Source of the DNA: Deltaproteobacteria bacterium
GTDB lineage: Bacteria; Desulfobacterota; Dissulfuribacteria; Dissulfuribacterales; QOAL01
Assembly: GCA_026996955.1 (NCBI GenBank)
Contig: JALWJV010000116.1
Span: 1-5,749 of the forward strand
Direction: 5' to 3'
Length of the DNA stretch: 5,749 nucleotides
Shown here: in pieces, positions 1 to 5,740 of the stretch
Layout of the letters: every line of letters begins with the position of its first letter
Numbering within the stretch: position 1 is the first letter of the stretch
Notes under the pieces: generated by a model
The model's database searches: none
The model's input: the letters and a program-made list of their open reading frames with translations, nothing else
Told to the model about the DNA's origin: nothing
Translations under genes and position numbers: made by a program

Positions 1-1692
1 ATCCTTCAGGCACAGGTTCCCCCTCTGTGCCTGAAGGATGGCACTGCCTCTGTATGTGCCAATGCCCACTGGCTTAAAAAGGGAGACGGCACTGCCCGGG
101 CTGAGATCCGGGGAATCTCATTCAAGCGTTTTTCACAATTTCTGCCCCCTTCAGTTACCGAACTTTCAGGTGAAATTAATGCCGATCTTCATGCTGGTCT
201 TGGCGCTGTGCCAACGGCAGATGCAAAAATTACAATTTCGCCTGGTGTGGTGGAGTGCCTGGTTGACAAACAGCGCAAGGTGCGCCTTGAATACCAGGGC
301 GGAAGTATTGATGCAAGCCTGGATAAAAAAGAGGTGTCTGCCAAAGTGAACTTGCAGATGGGGGATAATGGCATTGATGCCAGTGTTAATATCCCGCGGG
401 CAATGCTTGAACAGGATATAAAGCGCGCCCCCCTTGATGGAAATGTAAATGTTGAGGTAAGGGCCCTTGGTCTTATAAGTGCATTTGTGCCGGAGATAAA
501 GGATACCGAGGGGAGTCTTACTGCCAGGTTGAACATCGGTGGTGTTGTGGGTGACCCTCGTATCAATGGAAAGGCAATGCTTACAATGGCAGGGCCAGAT
601 GTGCCCATGGCAGGGCTTGATATTGATGAAACCCTCTTTGATGTTGTTGCGGACAGCGCCACAGGCCTTAAGATTACCGGGCATGTTAAATCCGGCCAGG
701 ACTCCCTTAATGTAAAGGGCAACGTGTTACTTGATGCAGCGAAGGGCTGGCCTGCCAACATAGAGCTTACAGGCAATAATTTTATGGTCCTTAACATACC
801 TGATGCCACTGTCCGCATTTCTCCTGATCTGAATATCAACTATGCAGGCAAGGATGGCGTCAAGGTAAGGGGTGAGGTAACTGTGCCCGAGGCTGAAATC
901 ACTCCAAGAGAGATTCCTGCCGGTGTTGAGAAACCGTCGGGCGATGTTGTGATTGTAAGCAGGGAGAATCCCCAGGGTAAAAAGGGTATGCCCATAGATG
1001 CCGAGGTTACGCTTAATCTGCTTGACCTGGTACATTTTGAGGGCTTCGGGCTTGACTGTCACATTACCGGCAGTCTGACAGTGGTGATGCTTCCTGGAAA
1101 GGAGCCGGTAGCGCACGGTGAACTGAAGATAAAGGATGGAACCTTTCGTTTTTACGGTCATGACCTGACTATTGAAAAGGGCATCATATCCTATGCAGGG
1201 GGAAGGCTAGATAATCCCGGGGTGAACCTGGTTGCAGTTCGTGATGTGAAGGACACGCCTGTTGGCGTTCGGGTGACGGGCTATGCCACCGACCTGGATG
1301 TCTCAGGGTATTCAACAGACCCTTCCATCTCCTCCCAGGATGCCATCACCATGCTTATTACAGGCAAAACCAAGAACGATCCCGGATTCAGTGAAGCAGC
1401 TGCCAACACCGCTGTTATTGCCGGTGCTGATCTGATGGCCCAGCAGTTGAAAAATTATACCGGGCTTGATCACCTGGATGTAAAAGGAGCCGGAGAGAAC
1501 TCCTCAGAAACCCGTGTGTTTGCCGGAAAAGATGTCACCGAGGACCTTACCGTTGGGGTTGAGGCAGGCACGGACGATGATGGAACCATGTTTGTTGCGC
1601 GCTACCATCTCTGGAAGGGCCTTGAACTTGAGATGAAAAGCGGTGCGGCAAAGAGCGGTGCCGGATTGATATATACGATCACGTTCAAGTAG
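1..1692 (+). CDS. tamB: TamB/DUF490 family translocation and assembly module protein, C-terminal part (5' end outside window)
   Basis: The frame is open from base 1 without a stop, so the gene enters from the left and 563 codons are visible. A GTG at 208 is only an internal codon, because coding-like sequence continues upstream of it. TamB is an inner-membrane-anchored, periplasm-spanning beta-rich protein that works with an Omp85 protein (TamA or BamA) in outer-membrane protein insertion and lipid transport. Seen here: a Cys-rich segment ending in a Trp (visible residues 10-24), then long repetitive alternating beta-strand sequence, then the family's C-terminal domain. That domain has the segment GGRLDNPGVNLVAVRDV, a VGVRVTGYATDLDVSGYS stretch, an SSQDAITMLITGK helix, and a C-terminal strand ending YTITFK. 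Family members usually exceed 1,000 residues, so about half is missing. The usual upstream tamA partner cannot be checked. The C-terminal domain assignment is firm; the exact symbol is by family. Confidence 0.9.
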   Translation: MLQAQVPPLCLKDGTASVCANAHWLKKGDGTARAEIRGISFKRFSQFLPPSVTELSGEINADLHAGLGAVPTADAKITISPGVVECLVDKQRKVRLEYQGGSIDASLDKKEVSAKVNLQMGDNGIDASVNIPRAMLEQDIKRAPLDGNVNVEVRALGLISAFVPEIKDTEGSLTARLNIGGVVGDPRINGKAMLTMAGPDVPMAGLDIDETLFDVVADSATGLKITGHVKSGQDSLNVKGNVLLDAAKGWPANIELTGNNFMVLNIPDATVRISPDLNINYAGKDGVKVRGEVTVPEAEITPREIPAGVEKPSGDVVIVSRENPQGKKGMPIDAEVTLNLLDLVHFEGFGLDCHITGSLTVVMLPGKEPVAHGELKIKDGTFRFYGHDLTIEKGIISYAGGRLDNPGVNLVAVRDVKDTPVGVRVTGYATDLDVSGYSTDPSISSQDAITMLITGKTKNDPGFSEAAANTAVIAGADLMAQQLKNYTGLDHLDVKGAGENSSETRVFAGKDVTEDLTVGVEAGTDDDGTMFVARYHLWKGLELEMKSGAAKSGAGLIYTITFK

Positions 1693-1741
1693 CCTTGCCA
1701 AATAATCAGACTGTTCTATTTCAAGATACAGTTGGACTAAC

Positions 1742-1784
1742 CTGTAATTTTTTCTTTCATATGGAAAAAATTACAGCCATTTTT
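1742..1784 (+). terminator. AT-rich perfect hairpin downstream of tamB, probable terminator
   Basis: A perfect 13-bp inverted repeat (CTGTAATTTTTTC at 1742-1754, GAAAAAATTACAG at 1764-1776) surrounds a 9-nt loop. It is followed by CCA and five T residues at 1780-1784. It lies 50 bp after the tamB stop codon. The stem has only a few GC pairs and the T-run is displaced, so it is not a textbook terminator, but position and perfection favour 3'-end formation of the tamB transcript. It could also act as an mRNA-stabilising 3' stem. Confidence 0.5.
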
Positions 1785-1822
1785 CCCATAAAAAAGAAAG
1801 AACAAAATTTATTTATCGAACT

Positions 1823-1862
1823 CAAATAAAAAGGGCGTTTACCCGCCAGGATAAACGCCCTT
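1823..1862 (-). terminator. Rho-independent terminator of the rubrerythrin gene
   Basis: Read on the minus strand, an 11-bp perfect stem (AAGGGCGTTTA / TAAACGCCCTT, arms 1852-1862 and 1831-1841) with a 10-nt loop runs straight into TTTTTATTT. The GC-rich stem base followed by a U-tract is the classic intrinsic terminator form. It begins 37 bp after the rubrerythrin stop codon. On the plus strand the stem is followed by a poor T-tract, so termination is mainly in the minus direction. Confidence 0.9.
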
Positions 1863-1899
1863 AAATTGTTACATAATTTTGGAAATATGGTCCTGCGGA

Positions 1900-2448
1900 C
1901 TATTCTCCAAAGTAGCGCTTGAGCAGGCCGGCAAAGGCCTGACCGTGGCGTGCCTCATCCTTGCACATCTCATGCACTGTGTCATGGATTGCATCAAGGC
2001 CAAGCTGTTTTGCCTTGACAGCAATGTCCTTCTTGCCCTGGCATGCACCAAACTCAGCCTCAACCCTTGCCTTGAGGTTGGCCTTTGTGTCAGCCTCAAC
2101 CACTTCACCAAGAAGCTCTGCGAACTTTGCGGCATGCTCTGCCTCTTCAAAGGCAATGCGCTTGTAAGCCTCGGCAACCTCAGGATAACCTTCCCTGTCT
2201 GCCTGGCGGCTCATGGCAAGGTACATGCCTACCTCAGTGCACTCGCCTGTAAAATTTGCCCTGAGACCTTCAAGGATCTCTGCATCAACATCCTTTGCAA
2301 CACCAATTACATGGCCGTCAGCAAACTCAAGTGGTCCGCCTGTTACCTCTACGAACTTGTCGCTTGCTGCGCCACATTGCGGGCACTTTTCAGGTGGGGT
2401 GTCGCCTTCGTGAATATAACCGCAAACAGTACATCTGAATTTTTTCAT
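1900..2448 (-). CDS. rbr: Reverse rubrerythrin (N-terminal rubredoxin domain, ferritin-like di-iron domain)
   Basis: This 182-residue protein has the domain order of reverse rubrerythrins. An N-terminal rubredoxin domain has its iron-binding cysteines in CTVCG (C6, C9) and CPQCG (C22, C25). A four-helix ferritin-like domain follows, with candidate di-iron ligands E69, E102-x-x-H105 (EEAEH) and E165-x-x-H168 (DEARHG), plus a further Glu in helix C. Family members are cytoplasmic NADH-linked peroxidases that reduce hydrogen peroxide to water and protect anaerobes from oxygen exposure; classical rubrerythrins carry the rubredoxin at the C-terminus instead. The ATG at 2448 has a strong Shine-Dalgarno AAGGAG at 2462-2457 with good spacing. 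The gene has its own terminator and a 137-bp upstream gap, so it is probably a single-gene unit, although read-through from the upstream operon is possible. Length is normal and no key ligand appears missing. Confidence 0.95.
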   Translation of the reverse strand: MKKFRCTVCGYIHEGDTPPEKCPQCGAASDKFVEVTGGPLEFADGHVIGVAKDVDAEILEGLRANFTGECTEVGMYLAMSRQADREGYPEVAEAYKRIAFEEAEHAAKFAELLGEVVEADTKANLKARVEAEFGACQGKKDIAVKAKQLGLDAIHDTVHEMCKDEARHGQAFAGLLKRYFGE

Positions 2449-2500
2449 GTCTCAATCTCCTTTTTATTTATATATGAATTTGTTGAAATTTTCCGGATGG

Positions 2501-2518
2501 ATTTTCTTGTTGGAAAAT
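2501..2518. promoter_or_regulatory. Candidate operator: 6-6-6 inverted repeat upstream of rubrerythrin
   Basis: ATTTTC and GAAAAT form perfect 6-bp arms around a 6-bp spacer, an 18-bp operator-like dyad. It lies just downstream of one candidate -10 box of the rubrerythrin promoter, where a repressor would block transcription. It does not match the PerR or Fur consensus I know. The region is AT-rich, so chance occurrence is possible. Confidence 0.3.
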
Positions 2519-2519
2519 A

Positions 2520-2548
2520 AGGATAAATAAGATTTTATATTTTGGCAA
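2520..2548 (-). promoter_or_regulatory. Candidate sigma-70 promoter for the rubrerythrin gene
   Basis: On the minus strand TTGCCA (2548-2543) is followed after 17 bp by TATCCT (2525-2520), giving reasonable -35 and -10 elements about 70 bp before the start codon. A competing pair lies slightly upstream: TTCACT, 16 bp, then TATAAA overlapping the same AT-rich stretch. The presence of a promoter in this gap is likely; which pair is used is not decided by the sequence. Confidence 0.4.
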
Positions 2549-2585
2549 GTGTAAAAGTGAAAAAAGGTGTGAATTTACCGGATTT

Positions 2586-3581
2586 CTATCTTAACGAGCT
2601 CAATCCCACAAAGCTGCCATTGTTGTCTTCGGCAAGACGGCGCATAAGTGCGGCAAAACGGGCGATATTTTCCGAGCCCGGAGCCTCCTTGATAAGCACA
2701 GGAAAGCCCACGGCATGAATCCTGACTCTCCGCCTGCCGCTGCTGTCCGCCCTGTTGAGCCTGTTTATGGTATCAACCACATCCTGTATGGAACCCTTTG
2801 AAAAATCATCCCCAAGTATGTAGATGGATATGTTTTTGCCCCTGGAATAGAATGTGCGTATTGCCCGTTCCACCCCCTCAACAGGGCTTGAGTTTGAAAA
2901 GGGCGCCCAGTTTGAAAGCATTGAAAGAATAACCTTGCGGCGGCCAGGGGTGTCTGGAATCCATCTTCCCGCATACTGTGAGAACATGTAGTCACCCATG
3001 TCATTCATCACCTGTATCCCCTTGACATGCGGGTAGATTTTAAGTATCTCAGCCATCTTTTTTCTCACCAGGGGCCAGGCAAATCGCTGCATGGAGCCGG
3101 ATGTGTCAATGACAAAGATAATGTACTGGCTGTCAACCGGAATACCTCCGATTACGGCATCTGCCTTCACCGGCTGCTGCTTCTGAAGGCGTTTCATGTC
3201 CTGGGTGAGCTGCTGTTTTGCCATTTCGAGTTCTCTTGCAATGACCTTCTTTGCCTCTGAATCGGTCTGGGCTGCATGATACTGCCCCTGTATCCTCCGA
3301 AGTTCAGCTTCAAGCCTTGCAACCTTTTCTTTAAGCTCAGAGACCTGTTTTCTCTTTGAAACAAGCTGCCTGGCAAGGATGCGGCTTTTGCCCCGGGCCT
3401 CCATCTTCTTTTCTTCCAGAATCTGCACCTCCTGTTTGAGCTCCTTGCTGATCTTTTCAACCACTCTGGGCTCCGAAAATTGGGAAATCAGAAGAAGCAG
3501 CACTATTGCCCCAAAACCGCAGGACACAACATCCAGGAACGACAGGCTGAACACCTCTATGGGACGACGGGTCTTTCTCAT
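2586..3581 (-). CDS. Membrane-anchored coiled-coil VWA protein B (ExbD-like N-terminal helix)
   Basis: This 331-residue protein is the third gene of the operon. A positively charged N-terminus (MRKTRRP) precedes one membrane helix (about 11-33) with Asp at D17 inside LSFLDVVSCGFGA. By the positive-inside rule the rest lies in the periplasm. Residues about 40-137 are rich in Lys, Glu and Arg in a heptad-like pattern, predicting a long coiled coil. A VWA domain follows (about 150-331): strand YIIFVID, MIDAS DTSGSM (D159, S161, S163), and strand ISIYILGDD, which replaces the usual TDG. The helix resembles the proton-carrying helix of ExbD, TolR and MotB, with VWA replacing their usual periplasmic domain. 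The ATG overlaps the previous gene's stop as ATGA, and AAGGGA lies 7 nt upstream, indicating translational coupling. It is a paralogue of the preceding gene. The precise function is unknown. Confidence 0.88.
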   Translation of the reverse strand: MRKTRRPIEVFSLSFLDVVSCGFGAIVLLLLISQFSEPRVVEKISKELKQEVQILEEKKMEARGKSRILARQLVSKRKQVSELKEKVARLEAELRRIQGQYHAAQTDSEAKKVIARELEMAKQQLTQDMKRLQKQQPVKADAVIGGIPVDSQYIIFVIDTSGSMQRFAWPLVRKKMAEILKIYPHVKGIQVMNDMGDYMFSQYAGRWIPDTPGRRKVILSMLSNWAPFSNSSPVEGVERAIRTFYSRGKNISIYILGDDFSKGSIQDVVDTINRLNRADSSGRRRVRIHAVGFPVLIKEAPGSENIARFAALMRRLAEDNNGSFVGLSSLR

Positions 3582-4678
3582 GGCCAGTCCCTTGTTGGGG
3601 TAAGAAATGAACCGCGGGTCCTGACTGCAAGTTTCCAGTACATTGATGCTGCCATTGGATCCCCCTCCATGGGAAAGAGGATGGTGTTTACAGGGACACC
3701 AGCTGGAAGACGGGATGCTGCCTGGAGAAAGTAATCGGTCCTCTGCTCCGATGTTGCCTTTGAGCCTGATGGAGAAGAAGCTCCCATTGTGGGAAGGCCG
3801 TCTGTAAGGAGCAGGATGTTATCAGGTGCCGGATGAAGAGATGCTGCCCATGAAAATGCCCTGTAAAGATTGGTGCCGTTTGCAGGAGTTACAGCCATAA
3901 GGTCTGAGAGAATGGTTTCAAGCTTTCCGGTATCTTTTACAGGCACCCAAATTTTCCTGGAGTCTCCAAGGGGGTGGGCATCCGTGTTGAAGGTTGCTAC
4001 ACTCACCCCTGATCCAAGGGGAAGATTTGCCAGAAGCCACCTGGCAGTCCTCTTTGCCCTGTTCCACTTGGGTGCATTTCGTTTTTCCGATTCAGGCAGG
4101 TTTCGCCTTCTGAGTATGTTTATGATAGTGCTGTCAAGCATTGAGGCTGATGCATCAATCAGTATCAGCACACGTTTTCCTCCAAGACGAAGGCCTGTAA
4201 GGTACTGCCTGTGGCCCTGGCCGGTAAATTTAAGGGCCTTTCGCCCGGCATTCCTGTCCAGCTTTTCTTCTGCAAGTTTTCTCTTTTGAATCTTTGCCGT
4301 ACTTTTAAGCTCAGAGGCAAGTTTGTTGATATGTTCCTTTTCTGCAAGGGAAATGTTTCGATATTCTGCGATTTCCCGGGTAGTGCGCTTGATTTCAGAA
4401 AGGATAATCTCTGACCTGCCCTGAAGCCTGGTTGCGTTGGTGTCAAGCTCTTCAAGGCTGTTTTTAAGCTTTTCAATGAGTTTTTCTTCAGCCTCAATTT
4501 CATCCGTAAGAATTGCAACTCTTGCCCGAAGATTTTCATGTTGCTGGTTCCTGCTGCTCACCATCTGGCTGTTTACAATGAGGACAAGAAGCACAACCGC
4601 ACCAAATCCGCAGAACATTATATCCAGAAAGGAGAGGTTGAATACGGAAATGGGGCTTCGCGGTTTTTTAAGTGACAT
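3578..4678 (-). CDS. Membrane-anchored coiled-coil VWA protein A (ExbD-like N-terminal helix)
   Basis: This 366-residue protein is the middle gene of the operon. A basic N-terminus (MSLKKPR) precedes one membrane helix (about 14-36) containing LSFLDIMFCGFGA with Asp D19. Residues about 43-145 are charged and heptad-like, predicting a coiled coil. The VWA domain (about 165-366) has a complete MIDAS set: DASAS (D175, S177, S179), a Thr in NGTN (T269) and TDG (D293). Such sites bind a divalent cation and through it a protein ligand. The charge pattern puts the coiled coil and VWA domain in the periplasm. I chose the ATG at 4678; a TTG codon directly before it (4681) would add one residue. The Shine-Dalgarno is weak (GAG, 8 nt upstream), and the gap to the upstream stop is 21 bp, so translation probably depends on ribosomes from that gene. 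Function is unknown beyond a probable role as partner of the channel subunit. Confidence 0.9.
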   Translation of the reverse strand: MSLKKPRSPISVFNLSFLDIMFCGFGAVVLLVLIVNSQMVSSRNQQHENLRARVAILTDEIEAEEKLIEKLKNSLEELDTNATRLQGRSEIILSEIKRTTREIAEYRNISLAEKEHINKLASELKSTAKIQKRKLAEEKLDRNAGRKALKFTGQGHRQYLTGLRLGGKRVLILIDASASMLDSTIINILRRRNLPESEKRNAPKWNRAKRTARWLLANLPLGSGVSVATFNTDAHPLGDSRKIWVPVKDTGKLETILSDLMAVTPANGTNLYRAFSWAASLHPAPDNILLLTDGLPTMGASSPSGSKATSEQRTDYFLQAASRLPAGVPVNTILFPMEGDPMAASMYWKLAVRTRGSFLTPTRDWP

Positions 4679-4699
4679 CAAGTATGCTCAAAAAAGGCT

Positions 4700-5509
4700 T
4701 CAGGACAGGGGACGGCTGCGCATTCTTGAGATAAGGTGTGTGTCACAGTACTCTGCTGTGTCAAGAACAAGCCTTTCCTGTATGAGCTGAAGCTGGTGAA
4801 TCAGGAACATCAGTATGATGGAAAGAATCAGGGCAATGAATGTGGAGTTGAAGGCAACTCCAAGGTTCTGGGTTATGCCGGTTATGTCACCTTCTACCGC
4901 CCGGTTTGCATGGGCAAGTGCCGCCCCGATGCCTCTGACTGTGCCGATAAATCCGATGGAGGGAATTGCCCAGGCAATGTAGCGGATAATTGAGAGTTCT
5001 GCCTCCTGCCTCTCTCCCTCAGCGTCACACACAGCATTTACCGCAGTTGCCGCATCCTGTACATTGCGGGTTGCTGCAAAGCGCTGAATGGCTGTGCGAA
5101 GGGCACGGGGGAGCAGGAAATGGGCGGCACTTTCAGGGAGCTCACTCAGCCTGTTTTGAAGTTCCCGTGTATCCTCCGGGCCTATGGGAAGCCCGGCTGG
5201 AAGCTTTAGCAGGTCCTGGCCGAGCTGATTCTGCTGCTTCAGGATAAGCGCTGCCTTCCACCCCATGATTGCAGTTGCCCAGAGCATCAGGATAATACAC
5301 GCCTCCTGTTCGTAGTCCCGAAGCACTACATAAAAATTGCTCTGCTCCTGATGTGACGGATCTTCTGCCATTATTGCGCGTTGCTTTTCAAGAAATTCAT
5401 CAGCCGCAGGCCGGATTATTGTGATGTAAACACCATGCACAAGGATAAATGATATAAGCAGGGCGGATAACTGGAACAGGAACTCGATGGACAGATAATT
5501 TTTTCGCAT
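4700..5509 (-). CDS. MotA/TolQ/ExbB family proton-channel subunit
   Basis: This 269-residue inner-membrane protein is the first gene of the operon. Four hydrophobic segments are visible: about 9-32, 69-90, 174-200 and 217-242, with an 80-residue cytoplasmic loop between the second and third, a MotA-like topology. The last two carry the family signature IPSIGFIGTVRGIGAAL (182-198) and FNSTFIALILSIILMF (220-235). The threonines T190 and T223 are 33 residues apart, the same spacing as the pore threonines T148 and T181 of E. coli ExbB. Family members form pentamers around a dimer of single-helix partners and use proton or sodium flow to drive work in the periplasm or outer membrane. Here the partners are presumably the two VWA proteins that follow. 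The start is fixed: an in-frame TGA lies one codon upstream of the ATG. There is no Shine-Dalgarno sequence. It is not a canonical TolQ or ExbB, since no tolR, tolA, exbD or tonB lies nearby. Confidence 0.9.
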   Translation of the reverse strand: MRKNYLSIEFLFQLSALLISFILVHGVYITIIRPAADEFLEKQRAIMAEDPSHQEQSNFYVVLRDYEQEACIILMLWATAIMGWKAALILKQQNQLGQDLLKLPAGLPIGPEDTRELQNRLSELPESAAHFLLPRALRTAIQRFAATRNVQDAATAVNAVCDAEGERQEAELSIIRYIAWAIPSIGFIGTVRGIGAALAHANRAVEGDITGITQNLGVAFNSTFIALILSIILMFLIHQLQLIQERLVLDTAEYCDTHLISRMRSRPLS

Positions 5510-5514
5510 GGTTC

Positions 5515-5544
5515 AAAATAGACCATGCCGGGAAAAACTGTCAA
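5515..5544 (-). promoter_or_regulatory. Sigma-70 promoter of the channel/VWA operon, likely giving a leaderless mRNA
   Basis: On the minus strand a perfect TTGACA (5544-5539) is followed after 18 bp by TATTTT (5520-5515). Only five bases separate the -10 box from the A of the start codon at 5509, so the predicted transcript begins at or within a base or two of the ATG. This agrees with the absent ribosome-binding site. Just upstream, GAAAGGTTG (5550-5542) and GAGAGGTTG (5576-5568) form a direct repeat with a 26-bp period that touches the -35 box and could bind a regulator; that part is weak. Confidence 0.5.
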
Positions 5545-5628
5545 CCTTTCCTGGCAGCTGTTCAGGGCAACCTCTCGATTTCCTGCTTTATTTTGGCCCT
5601 CAAGCTCCTGCATGGATTGCCTGACCAT

Positions 5629-5667
5629 GAAGATTGATGGATTCGTAAAAAGTCAGCAACGGACTTT
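5629..5667. repeat. Possible dispersed-repeat fragment with a small inverted repeat
   Basis: The stretch containing GATGGATTCGTAAAAAGTC resembles short dispersed sequences that I recall from intergenic regions of Desulfobacterota genomes. This is memory, not a search. It includes a 6-bp inverted repeat, AAAGTC (5649-5654) and GACTTT (5662-5667), with a 7-bp spacer. Only one copy is in this window, so repeat status is not shown here. Confidence 0.25.
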
Positions 5668-5728
5668 AGTGTTATTTCAGAAAAATTATGGGCGTATGCG
5701 CTTTTAGTTTATTTTTCTGTCTTGTTAT

Positions 5729-5740
5729 GGTCTTAAGACC
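5729..5740. promoter_or_regulatory. 12-bp perfect palindrome
   Basis: GGTCTTAAGACC is a perfect, gapless 12-bp palindrome in non-coding AT-rich sequence at the right edge, about 185 bp upstream of the operon's -35 box. With no loop it is a poor hairpin, so a dimeric DNA-binding protein site is the more natural reading. What lies to its right is not visible. Confidence 0.3.

Noticed and set aside
38..349. A 103-codon plus-strand frame overlapping the tamB fragment
   Set aside because: It is out of frame with tamB, which is clearly coding across this stretch, and its product has no recognisable motif.
208..1692. Treating the GTG at 208 as the true start of the plus-strand gene
   Set aside because: The same frame stays open to base 1 and encodes TamB-like sequence upstream, including the Cys-rich segment and Trp, so GTG 208 is an internal codon of a partial gene.
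1879..2520. A 213-codon open frame on the plus strand antisense to rubrerythrin
   Set aside because: It lies opposite a well-recognised rubrerythrin with its own ribosome-binding site and terminator. The predicted product is Cys/Leu-rich with no domain, as expected from a shadow frame.
2550..2585. A terminator directly after the VWA operon
   Set aside because: A T-run is present on the minus strand (TTTTTT after ACACC), but the possible stem before it is only three base pairs, so I do not support a terminator here. Read-through into rubrerythrin remains possible.
2586..5509. Interpretation as a Zorya anti-phage system
   Set aside because: The channel-plus-partner logic is similar, but the partners have VWA domains instead of an OmpA-like peptidoglycan-binding domain. 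The channel lacks the long ZorA cytoplasmic tail, and no helicase or nuclease gene is adjacent in the window.
5416..5628. A 70-codon minus-strand frame upstream of and overlapping the channel gene
   Set aside because: It runs over the promoter and out of frame into the channel gene. It has no family resemblance and ends arbitrarily inside the channel gene.
5525..5707. A 60-codon plus-strand frame in the right intergenic region
   Set aside because: It has no ribosome-binding site and no domain, and it lies antisense to the predicted operon promoter. It probably arises from non-coding or repeat sequence.
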